A stretch of 64,000 nt of DNA from Sphingomonas sp. UNC305MFCol5.2 (GTDB taxonomy: Bacteria; Pseudomonadota; Alphaproteobacteria; Sphingomonadales; Sphingomonadaceae). Both the position numbers and the translations under genes were made by a program. Under the pieces are notes generated by a model, which made no database searches, was not told the DNA's origin, and saw nothing but the letters and a program-made list of their open reading frames with translations. Shown here one piece after another: positions 1-9,392 of the stretch (position 1 is its first letter; the number at the start of each line of letters is the position of its first letter). The stretch lies in NCBI RefSeq assembly GCF_000712135.1, contig NZ_JOOE01000003.1, forward strand, positions 558,001 through 622,000, read 5' to 3'.

Positions 1-1785
1 GTCGCACCGGGTTCGTTCGCATTGTCGCTCCCGATCTATGTCTGTCCGCAGGGCGTCGGATCGGCGAACGGGCTGAATACCGGGTGCACCGCCGCCAATG
101 GCGTGCTCAATCCGAACAACCCGTTCGCGGCGCAGGGCCAGGTGGCACGGCTGGTGGGAACGCTGGCGGACACGCGGACCTTCAACGAGACGCGCAGCCG
201 CGTCTATCGCGCCGCCTTCGGGATCAACGGGTCGATCTTCGACGACTGGACCTATCGCTTCGACGCCACCGCGATGCACACCGACCTGCGGCTGCGCACC
301 GACGGCTTCGTCTATATCCAGCATCTGCTCGATGCGATCGCGCAGGGCACCTACAACTTCGTCAATCCCGAGCGGAACAGCGCCGCGATACGCGATTATC
401 TCTCGCCCGAGAACATCACGCACGACAGCTCGGACCTGTACCAGGCGCAGCTGACCGTCACGAAGAAGCTGTTCGATCTGCCCGGCGGCCCGCTCCAGCT
501 CGGCTTCGGCGGGTCGATCTTCTACGAGGCAGTCGACGCACCGAGCGCGAACGACGACTATAATGGCCCCACCCAGCGCTACTTCACGCTCAATGCGTTC
601 GGCACCAAGGGCCATCGCACGGTGACTTCGGCCTTTGCCGAGATCAACGCGCCGATCGTCGACATGCTCGAAGTCAACGCGTCAGGCCGCTACGATCATT
701 ATTCGAGCGGGCAGAGCGCCTTCTCACCCAAGATCGGCGCCAAGTTCACGCCGATCCGCGAAGTCGCCTTGCGCGGCACCTATTCGCGCGGCTTCCGCAT
801 CCCGAGCTTCGGCGAGGCGAATGCACTGCCGACGACCGGATTCGTCTCGCAATCGGTGTCCAACATCCCTGCGGCGTTCCTCGCGCAATACGGCGCCAAT
901 TGCCGGCCCGACAATGCGGCGGGGTGCCCGGGTTATATCACGGTCTATGCCATCGGCCTGACCACGCTGGCATCGCCTGACCTCAAGCCCGAAAAGTCGC
1001 GCAGCTTCACCGCCGGCTTGCTGTTCGAACCGATCCGCAACCTCACTTTGACGGTCGATTACTTCAACATCCGCAAGACCGGCGCGATCACCGCGCCCTC
1101 GTCTGATCCGGCGATCTCGGCTTATTATGCCGGCACACCGATCCCGGCGGGCTATAACGTCATCGTCGACGCGCCCGATCCGAACCACCCCACTGCCAAG
1201 CCGCGCATCGCCTTCGTCGAATCGCAGCTGATCAACGCCAACACGATCAAATCCGAAGGCGTGGATTTCGGAGTCAATTTCACGCACGATTTCGGCGGGT
1301 TCCGCTGGACCAGCAATCTCGACGCCAGCCTGATCCTCGAGCTCAGCACGACCTTTCCCGACGGCAGCAAGGAGACCTATGTCGACACGCTCGGCAACTT
1401 CAACCTGACCGCCGGCTCGGGCACCTTCCGCTGGCGCGGCACCTGGCAGAACACGGTCGAGACCGGTCCGCTGATGCTGACCGGCACGGTCAATTACGTC
1501 GGTGGCTACGATCTGTCGGCGATGGATCAGGGCACCGACTATCACGATTGCGGGCTCGCGCCCGATTATGTCGGCTGCCGCGTCAAGCGCTACGTCACGG
1601 TGGACCTGAACGCGACGATCAAGGTCACCGACAATTTCAGCTTCTACATGAACGCGATCAACCTGTTCGATGCCATGCCGGGGGTCGATCCGGTCACCTA
1701 TGGCGCGTTCAACTACAACGCCGTCCAGGTCGGCAACAACATCCTCGGTCGGCAATATCGCGCCGGGGCCAAGTTCCGCTTCTGA
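1..1785 (+). CDS. TonB-dependent receptor, C-terminal part (5' end outside window)
   Basis: The reading frame is open from base 1, so this is the last 594 residues of a larger outer-membrane receptor. It has the alternating aromatic and polar strands of a TonB-dependent beta-barrel, the conserved SPKIGAKFTP and RGTYSRGFRIPSF blocks, an LKPEKSRSFTAG block, and ends in Phe (AGAKFRF), the outer-membrane insertion signal. It is clearly paralogous to the receptor at 47619-50702, sharing for example the YNFVNP and LPGGPLQ segments. Such receptors import substrates such as oligosaccharides or chelates with energy from TonB/ExbBD; the plug and the substrate clues lie outside the window. A terminator follows directly. 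Confidence 0.93.
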   Translation, partial: VAPGSFALSLPIYVCPQGVGSANGLNTGCTAANGVLNPNNPFAAQGQVARLVGTLADTRTFNETRSRVYRAAFGINGSIFDDWTYRFDATAMHTDLRLRTDGFVYIQHLLDAIAQGTYNFVNPERNSAAIRDYLSPENITHDSSDLYQAQLTVTKKLFDLPGGPLQLGFGGSIFYEAVDAPSANDDYNGPTQRYFTLNAFGTKGHRTVTSAFAEINAPIVDMLEVNASGRYDHYSSGQSAFSPKIGAKFTPIREVALRGTYSRGFRIPSFGEANALPTTGFVSQSVSNIPAAFLAQYGANCRPDNAAGCPGYITVYAIGLTTLASPDLKPEKSRSFTAGLLFEPIRNLTLTVDYFNIRKTGAITAPSSDPAISAYYAGTPIPAGYNVIVDAPDPNHPTAKPRIAFVESQLINANTIKSEGVDFGVNFTHDFGGFRWTSNLDASLILELSTTFPDGSKETYVDTLGNFNLTAGSGTFRWRGTWQNTVETGPLMLTGTVNYVGGYDLSAMDQGTDYHDCGLAPDYVGCRVKRYVTVDLNATIKVTDNFSFYMNAINLFDAMPGVDPVTYGAFNYNAVQVGNNILGRQYRAGAKFRF

Positions 1786-1805
1786 CACGCGGGCCGGTGA
1801 AACAG

Positions 1806-1835
1806 AGGCGGCGGATTTCGACCCCGCCGCCTTTT
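1806..1835 (+). terminator. Rho-independent terminator after the TonB receptor
   Basis: A 9-bp GC stem (AGGCGGCGG / CCGCCGCCT) with a 9-nt loop is followed by TTTT. It starts 20 bases after the receptor stop codon and abuts the 3' end of the convergent response-regulator gene. Confidence 0.8.
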
Positions 1836-2626
1836 CATGCGTGCTCGCGCAGCATGTCGCGCAGACGTCTGGCATAGACGCGCCCCGTCGCGATCCGGGT
1901 GCCGTCGCGCAGGATCACGTCGCGCCGGCCGGTGGGCGTCTGACGGACCTGCGCGATCGCGGCGACGCGCACCAATGCGGCACGGTGGACGCGGACGAAC
2001 TTCGCCGAATCGATTCGCTCCGACAGCGCCTTGATCGAGAGCCGCAGCAGATGCGATCCCGAAGGCGTGTGCAGCCGGACATAATCGTCTTCGCTGCTGA
2101 CCCAATCGACCTGATCGAGCGCGACATGGATCAGGCTTCCGCTGACCCCGCGGATCCACAATTCGGTCTCGTAAGGAGCCGGCCCGCCGGAATGGAATTC
2201 GGCGCGCAGATCGGCGATGATCCGGCGCATTTCCTCGATCTCGCGCGACGAGCCGTCGGCCGACAGGCGCTCGCGCGCCCGGCCGATCGCCTCTTGCAAC
2301 CGCGCGGCCTCGATGGGCTTGAGGATATAGTCCACCGCCGACACTTCGAAGGCACGGATCGCGAAATGATCGAAGGCAGTGGTGAAGATCACCGCCGGGG
2401 TCATATCGGGCGGCAATTGCTCGAGAATCTCGAAGCCGGTGCCGTCGCGGAGCCGGATGTCGAGCAGGACGATATCGGGCCGCAGCTCGATTATGGCGTG
2501 GACGGCCTCGCGGCACGACGCCGCCGATCCGACCAGCCGGACCCCGGGCAGCCCCTTGAGCAATATCTCGAGCCGCCGCAGCGCCAGTGGCTCATCGTCG
2601 ACGATCAGGATGCGATCGTCGCTCAT
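1835..2626 (-). CDS. LytTR-family response regulator
   Basis: 263-residue cytoplasmic response regulator. The receiver domain has the acidic pair D10/D11, the probable phospho-acceptor D56 (LLDIRL) and the Lys-Pro of a late KPIEAARL segment. The C-terminal half (about residues 150-260) is a LytTR DNA-binding domain with the YVRLHTPSGSHLLR and FVRVHRAALV signatures. The start was chosen at MSDDRILIVDDE because its ATG overlaps the stop of the upstream kinase gene as ATGA, a mark of translational coupling; the frame stays open further upstream but without domain signal. It is expected to be phosphorylated by the adjacent LytS-like kinase. The target genes cannot be inferred. Confidence 0.9.
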   Translation of the reverse strand: MSDDRILIVDDEPLALRRLEILLKGLPGVRLVGSAASCREAVHAIIELRPDIVLLDIRLRDGTGFEILEQLPPDMTPAVIFTTAFDHFAIRAFEVSAVDYILKPIEAARLQEAIGRARERLSADGSSREIEEMRRIIADLRAEFHSGGPAPYETELWIRGVSGSLIHVALDQVDWVSSEDDYVRLHTPSGSHLLRLSIKALSERIDSAKFVRVHRAALVRVAAIAQVRQTPTGRRDVILRDGTRIATGRVYARRLRDMLREHA

Positions 2627-3747
2627 CGCGCAAAGGCCAGCGGCATCGTCACCCGCGCCTCGAACCAGCCGCGCCCCGGCGTCAGCGTCAGGCTCTGCGC
2701 ATCGCCGAAATATTCGGCGAGCCGCTGGCGGACATTGGCAGTGCCGATCCCTTCGGGGCCGGTGGCCCTGCGTTCGATCTCGGGGTTGCCCGAATCGACC
2801 ACGAGGATCGACAGGCTCTCGCCGATGCATTCCGCGGTGATCGAAAGCCGCGTCGGCGGGCGTGACTTCGCGATGCCATGCTTGACGGCATTCTCGACCA
2901 GCGGCTGGATGATCAATGCGGGCACCGCCGCTCGCCGCAATTCCTCGGGCAACAGGATTTCGACCGCGAGATCGGGATACCGCATCTGCTCGATCGCGAG
3001 ATAGCGCCGGTGCAGCTCGAATTCCTGTTCGAGCGGAACATCGACCAGCGGATCGATCGCCAGCGTCGATCGGAAGAAGGTCGAGAGCCGCGCGAGCATC
3101 CGTTCGGCCTCGGCACCGCGACCATCGAGGATCAGCGCCGAGATCGAGTTGAGGCTGTTGAACAGGAAATGCGGGTTGATCTGGTTCGACAGCGCCCTGA
3201 GCTTGGCGACATGCGCCATGCCGCGCAGTTCGGCCGAGCGCTGCGCCTCGTGCCGCGCATCGAAATTATATTCGATCGCGAGATAGAGCCCGGTCCACGC
3301 GATGAAGAACCAGGTCCACATCGACAGCACGTACATCGCATCGTTCCAGTCGACGACGACCAGCCGCGCCGTCCGGCCGTACAGCGCGGCAAAGGCGAAA
3401 TAATTGGCCCAGGCATAGGCCTCCGCCAGGAAAGGCGCGACCGCCGACACCGCGATCGCACGCGTCCGGAACGAACGATGCGAGAGCCTGCGCAACAGGC
3501 GATGGAGGCCATAGCAGATGGCGATGCCGCATGCCGACATGGCGATCCGGAGCAAAGCCGCCTCGAAGGCCATGTGACTGCGCTGTAGGATCGTTCCCAG
3601 CGTGAACAGCGCGACACTCGCGCCCCACATGCTGAGCGTGAGCGCCAGCTTGGCCCGAATCTCGGCGCGCGCCTGCGGTCGCGAATCGGGGCCCACTTCA
3701 TCGACAAGGAAGAATTCGCGTCGCGCGGCCGGATCGAAAGCATCCAC
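2623..3747 (-). CDS. LytS/YpdA-type sensor histidine kinase
   Basis: 374-residue membrane kinase. The N-terminal part (about residues 35-160) has four hydrophobic segments, followed by a short linker and a His_kinase domain with the hallmark NQINPHFLFNSLN, placing the phospho-accepting His at residue 193. A GHKL ATPase follows with the N-box PLVENAVKHG and the G-box GIGTANVRQRL. This architecture (5TM-like sensor plus PF06580 plus HATPase) is typical of kinases that partner LytTR regulators, and the response-regulator gene overlaps its stop codon. No extracellular sensor domain is visible, so the signal is unknown. Confidence 0.9.
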   Translation of the reverse strand: MDAFDPAARREFFLVDEVGPDSRPQARAEIRAKLALTLSMWGASVALFTLGTILQRSHMAFEAALLRIAMSACGIAICYGLHRLLRRLSHRSFRTRAIAVSAVAPFLAEAYAWANYFAFAALYGRTARLVVVDWNDAMYVLSMWTWFFIAWTGLYLAIEYNFDARHEAQRSAELRGMAHVAKLRALSNQINPHFLFNSLNSISALILDGRGAEAERMLARLSTFFRSTLAIDPLVDVPLEQEFELHRRYLAIEQMRYPDLAVEILLPEELRRAAVPALIIQPLVENAVKHGIAKSRPPTRLSITAECIGESLSILVVDSGNPEIERRATGPEGIGTANVRQRLAEYFGDAQSLTLTPGRGWFEARVTMPLAFAR

Positions 3748-3789
3748 CGCGCCTTGATCGCAAAAGCCTGCGGGCCTGTCGACTGACGC

Positions 3790-4239
3790 TCAGCCGCTCA
3801 AAATCGACGTTCGGCGTCCAGGCAGGACGGTGCTGCGTGCCGCCGTCCAACAGGCCGAGGCATCGCGCGGCGTTCCGATCCATAACGCAGTCGATCCGCG
3901 GACGTCGGGCTCGACCCGTAATACCAGTCCCCAGCGGCGGCGTGCCTCGATAGGATCGCACGCGCCGATGCCCGCGAATTTGCGACGGACGCGATAGGTG
4001 ATCACGTCGAGCGAAGCGATGCTCGCTCCCGCATCGGCAAGCGCCTCGGCGATGTCGCGATGCGCGGCCCGCCCGCGCCGGATCAGGAGCGCCATCAGCG
4101 CGGTTTCCGCGGGCGAAAGCCGGAGCGGCACGCCGTGGCGAAAGATCTCCGGCGGCTCGGTGGTCAGCGCCAACGCGCCGCGCCACAGCATCGCCGGATT
4201 TTCCTCCACGAGAAACGAGGCAAGGCCGTGCTCGATCAT
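3790..4239 (-). CDS. Orphan winged-helix (OmpR C-terminal-like) DNA-binding protein
   Basis: 149-residue protein with no receiver domain. Residues about 38-115 look like a PhoB/OmpR-type winged helix: RLSPAETALMALLIRRGRA, then a recognition-helix region containing LDVITYRVRRK, and a wing-like RRRWGLVLRVEP. The N-terminus is short and the C-terminal 35 residues are low in complexity. The gene is preceded by a 100-bp gap on the iron-operon side and ends 43 bases before the kinase start, so it may be its own unit. Probably a transcriptional regulator; a regulatory role is inferred from the fold only. Confidence 0.65.
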   Translation of the reverse strand: MIEHGLASFLVEENPAMLWRGALALTTEPPEIFRHGVPLRLSPAETALMALLIRRGRAAHRDIAEALADAGASIASLDVITYRVRRKFAGIGACDPIEARRRWGLVLRVEPDVRGSTALWIGTPRDASACWTAARSTVLPGRRTSILSG

Positions 4240-4339
4240 GTTGCGACGCTAGCGTCGATTCTTCCGTGCGTTCGAGCGCGCCGCTGCCCAACGATCCGGC
4301 AGAATAGCTCAACGAAATTGCGACGTTCGCGCCGGATTG

Positions 4340-4663
4340 TCAGCCGCTCGAGGCGAGCCCCGCGAGAACAAGAAGGGCGGCAAGCAACGCTGCCACCTGC
4401 GCCCAACGGACACCGAAGGTCAGACCGAGCAGCACGATCCCGCCCGCTACCGGCGCCAGCCCGACCCATGCGAGCAAACGCATCGGCCAGTCCGCCGACC
4501 CGAGCGCCACGACCAGCGATGCAAGGACGAGGGGCCACCCTGCAACCCGCAGCCGATCGCCGTACGCCGCGGCCCGCCATTGTGCCGGCAGCAACTGGGC
4601 ATGGCGGCTCATGCTCGCCGCCAATGCGAACAGGCCGAGATACAGCAGGCCGGCGAAGATCAT
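4340..4663 (-). CDS. DUF3325 small membrane protein
   Basis: 107 residues, almost entirely hydrophobic with three predicted membrane helices (starting MIFAGLLYLGLFALAASM, then VAGWPLVLASLVVALG and the last 35 residues). Size and hydropathy fit DUF3325, which regularly closes operons of a siderophore receptor, DUF3649 and a PepSY protein. The start was chosen because its ATG overlaps the TGA of the PepSY gene as ATGA; upstream in-frame codons only overlap that gene. Function is not established; by context it helps inner-membrane handling of siderophore or iron. Confidence 0.72.
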   Translation of the reverse strand: MIFAGLLYLGLFALAASMSRHAQLLPAQWRAAAYGDRLRVAGWPLVLASLVVALGSADWPMRLLAWVGLAPVAGGIVLLGLTFGVRWAQVAALLAALLVLAGLASSG

Positions 4664-6159
4664 GCCGCCGCGCTTGCGCGCGATCGGCGCGGTGCCACGG
4701 GCGCGCGCAACGTACGGATCTGCCGGATCACGATCAGTGACAGCGCAGCCGCGGTCGCAAGGAGCACCAGGTCCATGCCCCATTGTGCGAAACCCGAGAT
4801 ACCGAGGCCGAGCACGGCTGCACCTACGCAACCCGCCGCCAGCGATCCCAGCAACGCCGGCCAGGCGAGCGCCGGGCGCAGCGCGGCACCTGCAATGACT
4901 GCAATCCCCGCGCTCCACAAAGCGATCGATATTTCGGTATCGGCGCGCGCTTCCACGCCGAGCGGCAACAGGCGATTTGCCCAGAGATAGGCGACACCGC
5001 CCAGCAATACGCCGCCGATCACGCCGGCGTTCAATCGCTCGAGGATGCGGTTGCCCAGCGAGAGCGGTGCCCGTTCACGCCGCTTGACCACCCACAGAAC
5101 CAGCCCGCTCGCGATGGTCAGAGTCAGCATCGCGCCGCCGAGGAAATAGAGCCAGCGCAGCAGCCCGGGCGCAAAGCGGGCCATGTGGAGGCCATAGACC
5201 ACGTTGTAGGTCTTGAGCGCCGGGCGCGTCTCGGTCCAGTCGGACAGCACTTCCCCGGTCGCGCCGTCGAAGCTGATCTCGCCGGGCGTGGAGGCGATCT
5301 GGCCGGCATCGCTGCGGAACACCGTCACTACCGCCGCCGCGTCGCCCGGATTGACGACATAGACTCGCCCGATCGCAGCTCCGCCGAAGCGGCGCCCGGC
5401 TTCGCGCAGCATCGGCGCGATCGGGGCGAGAGGCGCCTTCTTCTCCGCCAAAGGCCGGTTCACCGTACCTGGAGTGAACGCCTGGTACATCGTCGCGAGG
5501 TCGTCGCCGTAATTGGCAGTCATCGCCCATGGCATGTTGAGCGACGCCAGCGTCACCAGCCCGGTAAAGGTGATCATCAGGTGGAAGGGCAGCGACATCA
5601 CTCCGAGCGCGTTGTGACCGTCCAGCCACGAGCGCTGGCCCTTGGCGGGGCGGAAGGTGAAGAAGTCGCGGAAGATGCGGCGATGCGCGATGATGCCGGT
5701 GATCAGCGCCACCAGCATCATCAGTGCCGCCAGCGAGGCGAGCAGCCGCCCCCAAGGATAAGGAAGCTGTAGCTCGAAATGCAGGCGATAGAAGAACTCG
5801 CCGCCCATCGTCTCGCGCGCCACCGGCGCTCCGGTAATTGGATCGAGCGCGCGGTAGAGATAGACGCCGCCGCTGTCATAGGCGGCCTCGACGGTGTTCA
5901 TCCGGCCGTCCGGCGCAGTCAGATACCAGCCGGCGGCATCCTTCGCGTTCTTGCTCAGCCAGTCGGTCGCCGCGGCGATTGCGTCGGCCGGGGCCGCGAT
6001 GGCGGTGGCCTCGGGGCGCATCCAGCGGCCGATCTCGGGCTTGAAAACGCTCAGCGTGCCGGCGAGGCACATGAGGAAGAGGACATGCCCGAGCAGCAGG
6101 CCAGTCCAGCCGTGAAGCCACGCCATGACCTGACGGGCGCCCTCGCGAACCGCGCTCAT
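4660..6159 (-). CDS. PepSY-associated TM protein (siderophore/iron reductase-like)
   Basis: 499-residue inner-membrane protein of the PepSY_TM family. A first helix lies in WLHGWTGLLLGHVLFLM, a periplasmic PepSY-like segment follows, then LLASLAALMMLVALITGII, an LDGHNALGVMSLPFHLMI helix containing paired histidines, another periplasmic part, and helices to the C-terminus. Such proteins are thought to reduce ferric siderophores or otherwise act in iron release. The start MSAVREGARQ overlaps the stop of the DUF3649 gene (ATGA), and the stop overlaps the DUF3325 start in the same way, so the four genes form one tightly coupled operon with the receptor. Confidence 0.87.
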   Translation of the reverse strand: MSAVREGARQVMAWLHGWTGLLLGHVLFLMCLAGTLSVFKPEIGRWMRPEATAIAAPADAIAAATDWLSKNAKDAAGWYLTAPDGRMNTVEAAYDSGGVYLYRALDPITGAPVARETMGGEFFYRLHFELQLPYPWGRLLASLAALMMLVALITGIIAHRRIFRDFFTFRPAKGQRSWLDGHNALGVMSLPFHLMITFTGLVTLASLNMPWAMTANYGDDLATMYQAFTPGTVNRPLAEKKAPLAPIAPMLREAGRRFGGAAIGRVYVVNPGDAAAVVTVFRSDAGQIASTPGEISFDGATGEVLSDWTETRPALKTYNVVYGLHMARFAPGLLRWLYFLGGAMLTLTIASGLVLWVVKRRERAPLSLGNRILERLNAGVIGGVLLGGVAYLWANRLLPLGVEARADTEISIALWSAGIAVIAGAALRPALAWPALLGSLAAGCVGAAVLGLGISGFAQWGMDLVLLATAAALSLIVIRQIRTLRAPVAPRRSRASAAA

Positions 6160-6476
6160 GCCGGTGGACCCGCAAGCCAGGCGATGGCGGCGAACAGCGC
6201 GGCCAGGGCGGTCACGCCCGCCCAGGCGCGCCACGGCCCACGGGCGAGGAAGGCCCAGATCATCACCGCGGGAATGACGAGAAACGCCAGCAAGGTGGCC
6301 GGCACGATCGCGTCAAGCCGACCCATCGGCAATATGCGGGCGGCCGCGGCGGCAAACAACGCCGCGACCGCATAAGCCCCCACGGTACCGGCGAGCGCGC
6401 GGGCCGCGACATTGGCCCGGTACCGCCAGTTCCGCCGATCCGGTGCCGTCCCGGATCCTGCCCGCGCCCCGTTCAT
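6156..6476 (-). CDS. DUF3649 small membrane protein
   Basis: 106 residues with three hydrophobic segments (around ALAGTVGAYAVAALFAAAAA, LLAFLVIPAVMIWAFL and AGVTALAALFAAIAWLAG). The start MNGARAGSG is 6 bases after the receptor stop; longer in-frame starts would run into the receptor gene. Size, topology and position between a TonB siderophore receptor and a PepSY protein fit DUF3649, annotated as an iron-transport accessory family. Biochemical role unknown. Confidence 0.72.
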   Translation of the reverse strand: MNGARAGSGTAPDRRNWRYRANVAARALAGTVGAYAVAALFAAAAARILPMGRLDAIVPATLLAFLVIPAVMIWAFLARGPWRAWAGVTALAALFAAIAWLAGPPA

Positions 6477-6481
6477 TGCGC

Positions 6482-8602
6482 TCAGTAAGCGAAGCTGAGG
6501 GAGAAGTTCGCGCTGCGCGGCGCGGCATGGAATGCCTGACCCCACATCAGGCTCGCGAGATACTTCTCATTGCCGACATTGCGGACATTGACCTTGGCCC
6601 GCACCCGATCGAGCAGCCGGATGCTCGCCATCAGATCGACCACCGCATAGCTGTCCTGCGATACGATCACGTCGCCGGTGACGACGCCTGCATTCTGCAC
6701 CCCGGCGTCGGCATAGCTGATCTCGTTCTGCCAGCGCAGCTGCGCGCCGAGCTTCAGGTCGTTGAATTGCGGCACGGTGTAGGTGGTCGCGAGCTTGAGC
6801 GATCGGGTCGGCAGCCAGGTCCGCGCCTTGTTGCCGGCCTGATCCTCGATTTTGAGGCCGGTATAGCCGCCGCTCAGCGTCCAGTTCGGCGTGACGCGTC
6901 CGGCGATTTCGAGCTCGAAACCCTTCGAAGTCGTGTCCACGCCCTCATAATAGCTGTCGCCATTGGGCAGCACGCCGAGGAACGAGGCGAGCCCGGTCTG
7001 CTTCGCGCGGAACAGCGACGCGGTGGCGTAAAGCCGGCCGCCGAACCAGTTGCTCTTGATGCCGCCTTCGATGCTGGTGCCCTTGGCCGGATCGAGCTTG
7101 GCGTGGTTGATGTCGATCTCGCTCTGCGGATTGAAGATGCCGGTATAGCTCGCATAGAGCGAGAAATGCGGGGTCACGTCATAGACCGCGCCGACATAGG
7201 GGCTGACGCCGCTTTCCTTGCGCGACTGATCGGTGCCGTAGGAGATGCCGGTCGATTTGATCCACATCGCGCTGGCGCCGACCACGGCCTTGAGGTCGTC
7301 CGTGAAATTGAGGTGCGCGGCGCCGTAAGCGCGGGTCAGCCGATCGCTGTAATCGGCGGCGAGATATTCGCCGGGATAGGTCGGCTCGGCTACCTGCAGC
7401 TTCCCCCAGTCCGGCACCGCCGGATAATCGATCAGATCGCCGGAGAAATTCTCCCATTCGAGCGCGTCCGAGCGCGCGGTCGAAACGCCGAAGGCGAGTT
7501 GGTGCTCGCGGCCGAACAGCCGGACCGGACCCGATGCGTAGAAATCGGCGAGATACTGATCGTAGGTGGAGGGATAGATGCCCGACATGCCGCTCACGCC
7601 GAGCCCGGTCGCCTTGTCGGGGTAATTATAGGCGTAGAGCAGCTTCGAAAGCTCTTCGAAGCGCTTGTAGGTCAGCACGCCCTTGGCCGACCAGCCGCCG
7701 CCGATCTGGTAGTTGAGCTCGGCGAAGACACTTTGATCGGTGACGTTCCAGAAGGTCCAGTCGGCCGAGGTCGAGGCCGAAACCGGATAGTCGATCCGCG
7801 TGCCGTCCGTATAGGTCAGCGGCAGCGCCCCCCATAGCACGCCGTCGGCCCTGTTCTCCTGTCGCGAATAGCCGACCGTGGCAGTGAGATCGGGCGTGAC
7901 CTTCCAGCTGACCAGCGCACCGAACACGTTCCGGTCGACATGGTTGTAGTCGAGATACGAATCGCGGTCCTCATGCGCGAAGATCGTCCGCGCGGAGACG
8001 GTGTCGGTGATCGGCCCCGAAGCATCGGCCTCGAATCTTTTCTGATTCCACGAGCCGAACTGCGCCGAAGCGCTGGCCGTGAGCGTGTCGGTGGGGCGCT
8101 TGCGGACATAGTTGATGGTCGCGGACGGATTGCCCACCCCGCTCATGATCGCATTGGCGCCGCGGATCGCCTCGACACTGTCGAACAAGGCGGTGTCGAG
8201 GTCACCGAACTGGATGCCCCAGATCAGTGGCAGGCCGATGCCATCGACCTGGAAGTTGGTGATGTCGAAGCCGCGCGAATTGAAATAGGTCCGGTCGGTC
8301 TCGACCTTCTCGACATTGATGCCGACGACTTGCTCGAGCAGATCATTGACATTGTTGAGCGCGAAATCATCGATCCGCTGACGATCGACGATCGTCACCG
8401 ATTGCGGCGTCTCGCGAGGCGATAGCGTGAGCCCGGTCGCGGAACTCGACTGCGTCGCCACCGATCCGGTAACGACGATCTCCGCCTTGTCCCGAGACTG
8501 CGCATTTTCATCCGCAACCGGATCTGCGGCCGCGAATGCGGGGCTGGCAGGCATGACGAGCAACACGCCCGAGAGGAGCGCATGGCGGAAAAGCGACGTC
8601 AT
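6482..8602 (-). CDS. TonB-dependent siderophore receptor
   Basis: 706-residue outer-membrane receptor. It has a signal peptide (MTSLFRHALLSGVLLVMP, then an AFA-AAD cleavage region), a TonB-box-like EIVVTGS, a plug with RETPQSVTIVDRQRI and FNSRGFDITNFQVDGI as in FhuA/FpvA-type ferric-siderophore receptors, and a barrel ending in NFSLSFAY. It is the first gene of a four-gene unit with DUF3649, PepSY and DUF3325, so it should import a ferric siderophore. The exact ligand cannot be told. A possible iron-responsive operator lies upstream at 8651-8677. Confidence 0.92.
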   Translation of the reverse strand: MTSLFRHALLSGVLLVMPASPAFAAADPVADENAQSRDKAEIVVTGSVATQSSSATGLTLSPRETPQSVTIVDRQRIDDFALNNVNDLLEQVVGINVEKVETDRTYFNSRGFDITNFQVDGIGLPLIWGIQFGDLDTALFDSVEAIRGANAIMSGVGNPSATINYVRKRPTDTLTASASAQFGSWNQKRFEADASGPITDTVSARTIFAHEDRDSYLDYNHVDRNVFGALVSWKVTPDLTATVGYSRQENRADGVLWGALPLTYTDGTRIDYPVSASTSADWTFWNVTDQSVFAELNYQIGGGWSAKGVLTYKRFEELSKLLYAYNYPDKATGLGVSGMSGIYPSTYDQYLADFYASGPVRLFGREHQLAFGVSTARSDALEWENFSGDLIDYPAVPDWGKLQVAEPTYPGEYLAADYSDRLTRAYGAAHLNFTDDLKAVVGASAMWIKSTGISYGTDQSRKESGVSPYVGAVYDVTPHFSLYASYTGIFNPQSEIDINHAKLDPAKGTSIEGGIKSNWFGGRLYATASLFRAKQTGLASFLGVLPNGDSYYEGVDTTSKGFELEIAGRVTPNWTLSGGYTGLKIEDQAGNKARTWLPTRSLKLATTYTVPQFNDLKLGAQLRWQNEISYADAGVQNAGVVTGDVIVSQDSYAVVDLMASIRLLDRVRAKVNVRNVGNEKYLASLMWGQAFHAAPRSANFSLSFAY

Positions 8603-8650
8603 TCTGGTTTCCCCCTAGGTATGCGACGACAGCCACCTAGGCAAACAGAT

Positions 8651-8677
8651 ATTGCGAGTCAAACGCATTAGCATTTA
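8651..8677 (-). promoter_or_regulatory. Possible Fur-like operator upstream of the siderophore receptor
   Basis: On the minus strand the sequence contains AATGCGTTTGACTCGCAAT, a degenerate inverted repeat (TGCG...CGCA) preceded by an AATGCTAAT half-site. Iron regulators of the Fur family bind such AT/TGC-rich repeats, and the position about 50 bases before the receptor start suits repression. Assigned from context and pattern only. Confidence 0.4.
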
Positions 8678-8753
8678 CGGATGGGATCCACGAGGTTGGA
8701 CGGCAAGCCGTTCGCTGTTCTGCGAGTAAGGGGCGCGACGCCCGGTGGCCGGT

Positions 8754-9176
8754 TCAGTCGGCCTTCTTGCTACCTGCGCATTTGCTCAGGAAATATTGGC
8801 GCTTCAGATCGACTGCCTCCTGGCGCATGGTTTCGAGCCGGCGCTGATCGTCGAGTGCGCGCTGCCGGTCGTCCAGCGCCAATTGCCTGAGTGCGAGTTC
8901 CTGATCGGAGGCGGCGGGCGCGCTCTGCCCTGTCGTCGGCGCCGCGCCTCCCTCTCGCAATGCACGCCGCTTGCTCGCCGTGGCAATCCGTTCGGTCGCG
9001 ATCTGCACCTGTTCCTCGTAGAAAGCGGTCACCGCCGCGCTCCGCCTTTTCGCTTCTGCCGCAAAGACCGGAAGGACGGACCCCCGCTCGCAGCGCTCGA
9101 TCGCCGCATCGAGCGCCGGGAAATCCACCGATTCGACAATTTGAGGCGTGACGACCGCCAGAACGAGGAAGAGCAT
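8754..9176 (-). CDS. Hypothetical coiled-coil protein
   Basis: 140 residues. The first 11 residues are hydrophobic (MLFLVLAVVTP), suggesting a signal peptide or anchor. Residues 18-75 and 90-130 are rich in Ala, Glu, Arg and Gln with heptad-like spacing (for example LALRQLALDDRQRALDDQRR), so an extended helical or coiled-coil structure is likely. It has two cysteines, C29 and one close to the C-terminus. It is separated from the receptor by a 150-bp gap and read in the same direction. Family and function not recognised. Confidence 0.6.
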   Translation of the reverse strand: MLFLVLAVVTPQIVESVDFPALDAAIERCERGSVLPVFAAEAKRRSAAVTAFYEEQVQIATERIATASKRRALREGGAAPTTGQSAPAASDQELALRQLALDDRQRALDDQRRLETMRQEAVDLKRQYFLSKCAGSKKAD

Positions 9177-9392
9177 GCGGCGCGCCTTATCCGATATGGC
9201 ACTTGCGCGCGAGATCGGGCCCGAAAAGCTCAGGTCTGATCCTACTTGGCAAGCTCGCTTCGTTCTTCAGTGACCACCTCACCCGACCGAGTGAGGACCG
9301 ACAACCTCCCCGACGGACTGCCAGGAGATTTCGCGCATCAGAGGGTTACCGGATTGGGAGGCCTCTTAAAATGGCAGCAGAATCAAGGCGTT

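Noticed and set aside
724..1875. 383-codon frame antisense to the TonB receptor
   Set aside because: Shadow of a conserved barrel sequence; low-complexity composition and no start signal.
9190..9206. TGGCAC...TTGC sequence as a sigma-54 promoter
   Set aside because: TGGCACTTGCGCGCG lacks the required 10-base spacing between GG and GC and faces no gene.
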